NCBI RefSeq assembly: GCF_009857505.1
Contig: NZ_WWCP01000013.1
Location: forward strand, 1 to 64,000
DNA length: 64,000 nt
Origin: Duganella lactea
GTDB taxonomy: Bacteria > Pseudomonadota > Gammaproteobacteria > Burkholderiales > Burkholderiaceae_D
Direction: 5' to 3'
Shown here piece by piece: positions 63,600-64,000 of this stretch; within the stretch, counting starts at the first letter, position 1, and each line of letters opens with the position of its first letter. The notes beneath the pieces are model-generated. The model was not told the DNA's origin. It saw nothing but the letters and a program-made list of their open reading frames with translations, and did no database searches. The translations under genes were made by a program, and so were the position numbers.

Positions 63600-64000
63600 T
63601 CATTGACTCGTAAAGCGGGTGCTCTCCGGCACCGGTCCGTTGGCCGCCTCGTACTCGCTGGCGGCGGCGGCGGCCACCACGCCGGACACCGGCGCCAGCA
63701 TCGCCAGCTGCTCCATCAGTTGCGCAAAGCGCTGCTGCCCCGGCGCGATGGCGTCGACATGCATCAACACGCCGATGGCTTCATCGGCGACCTCGCGGTC
63801 ATAACCATTCTGCTGCAGGTACGACACCAGGATCTGTGCGGAGTTGAACAGTATGCGCATATTATGCGGCAGCGCGTGGCGGGCGTTGCGCATCCACTCG
63901 ATCGCCTCGGTGAGCTTGCCGGTCTTCCACAGCAGCACGCCGCGATTCATCAACTCCGCCGCTTCCATGCGCGCGCTCTTGATCAGCTCCACGCCCTCGT
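63600..64000 (-). CDS. TPR-type protein, C-terminal fragment
   Basis: The gene enters from beyond the right edge; about 132 residues are visible and the frame is open to the window end, so the GTG near 63992 need not be the start. The residues read as TPR-like helix pairs: AAELMNRGVLLWKTGKLTEAIEWMRNARHALPHNMRILFNSAQIL (about residues 13-57 of the visible part), followed by EVADEAIGVLMHVDAIAPGQQRFAQLMEQL. Similar C-terminal ends occur in TPR proteins fused to receiver domains, but that cannot be checked here. TPR units mediate protein contacts. Confidence 0.7.
   Translation of the reverse strand, partial: EGVELIKSARMEAAELMNRGVLLWKTGKLTEAIEWMRNARHALPHNMRILFNSAQILVSYLQQNGYDREVADEAIGVLMHVDAIAPGQQRFAQLMEQLAMLAPVSGVVAAAAASEYEAANGPVPESTRFTSQ

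Overview
This 64 kb window is GC-rich chromosomal DNA from a Gram-negative bacterium, most likely a betaproteobacterium of the Oxalobacteraceae (Massilia/Duganella-type). That placement is inferred from a PhaM-type PHA-granule protein, a betaproteobacterial general porin, the TamA/TamB pair, DUF3108 and DUF2807 proteins, TonB-dependent receptors and several c-di-GMP proteins. I see no rRNA, tRNA, CRISPR array, prophage or intact insertion sequence. Genes are densely packed, often overlap at their ends, and most intergenic gaps are below 150 bp.

Layout. 1-5.2 kb: tail of a CheW-like protein, two DUF2807 adhesin-like proteins around a GGDEF/EAL protein, a MazG-like pyrophosphohydrolase and a short HPF/RaiA protein. 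5.3-8.2 kb: an esterase and a divergent caspase-like protein with a propeller-like C-terminus. 8.2-13.3 kb: a four-gene operon (Tat-exported flavin amine oxidase, c-type cytochrome, exported RidA, TonB-dependent receptor) closed by a strong terminator. 13.5-15.3 kb: an orphan TnsB-like transposase with an altered catalytic site. 15.5-17.7 kb: a DEAD-box RNA helicase with two DbpA-type RNA-binding domains. 18.0-18.5 kb: two small paralogous exported Ala/Lys/His proteins. 18.6-27.5 kb: SDR, exported M28 peptidase, a large DUF6701/MshQ-like surface protein, dienelactone hydrolase, hot-dog thioesterase, DUF3016 protein and a PQQ-type sugar dehydrogenase lipoprotein.

27.5-36 kb: chemoreceptor divergent from a LysR regulator with a clear palindromic operator candidate, a GNAT acetyltransferase, a REC-DUF3369-HD-GYP regulator, then a TonB-dependent receptor followed by an exported SAM hydroxide adenosyltransferase-family protein. 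36-42 kb: coiled-coil protein, exported alpha/beta hydrolase, a soluble double-GAF histidine kinase, an acidic protein, a porin and small proteins. 42-52 kb: a large CHASE/PAS/GAF/GGDEF protein directly downstream of queC, divergent from tamA-tamB. 52-64 kb: an S9 peptidase, a CcdC-like membrane protein, a three-gene SMC/kleisin operon (MksBEF/JetABC-like, no JetD/MksG nuclease gene seen), two overlapping DUF3108 genes, phaM, a small protein and the end of a TPR protein.

Three sets of genes look like functional modules: the uptake plus periplasmic amine-oxidation operon, the TonB receptor plus exported adenosyl-cleaving enzyme pair, and the condensin-like operon. The two most unusual single proteins are the catalytically altered TnsB-like protein and the caspase-like protein.
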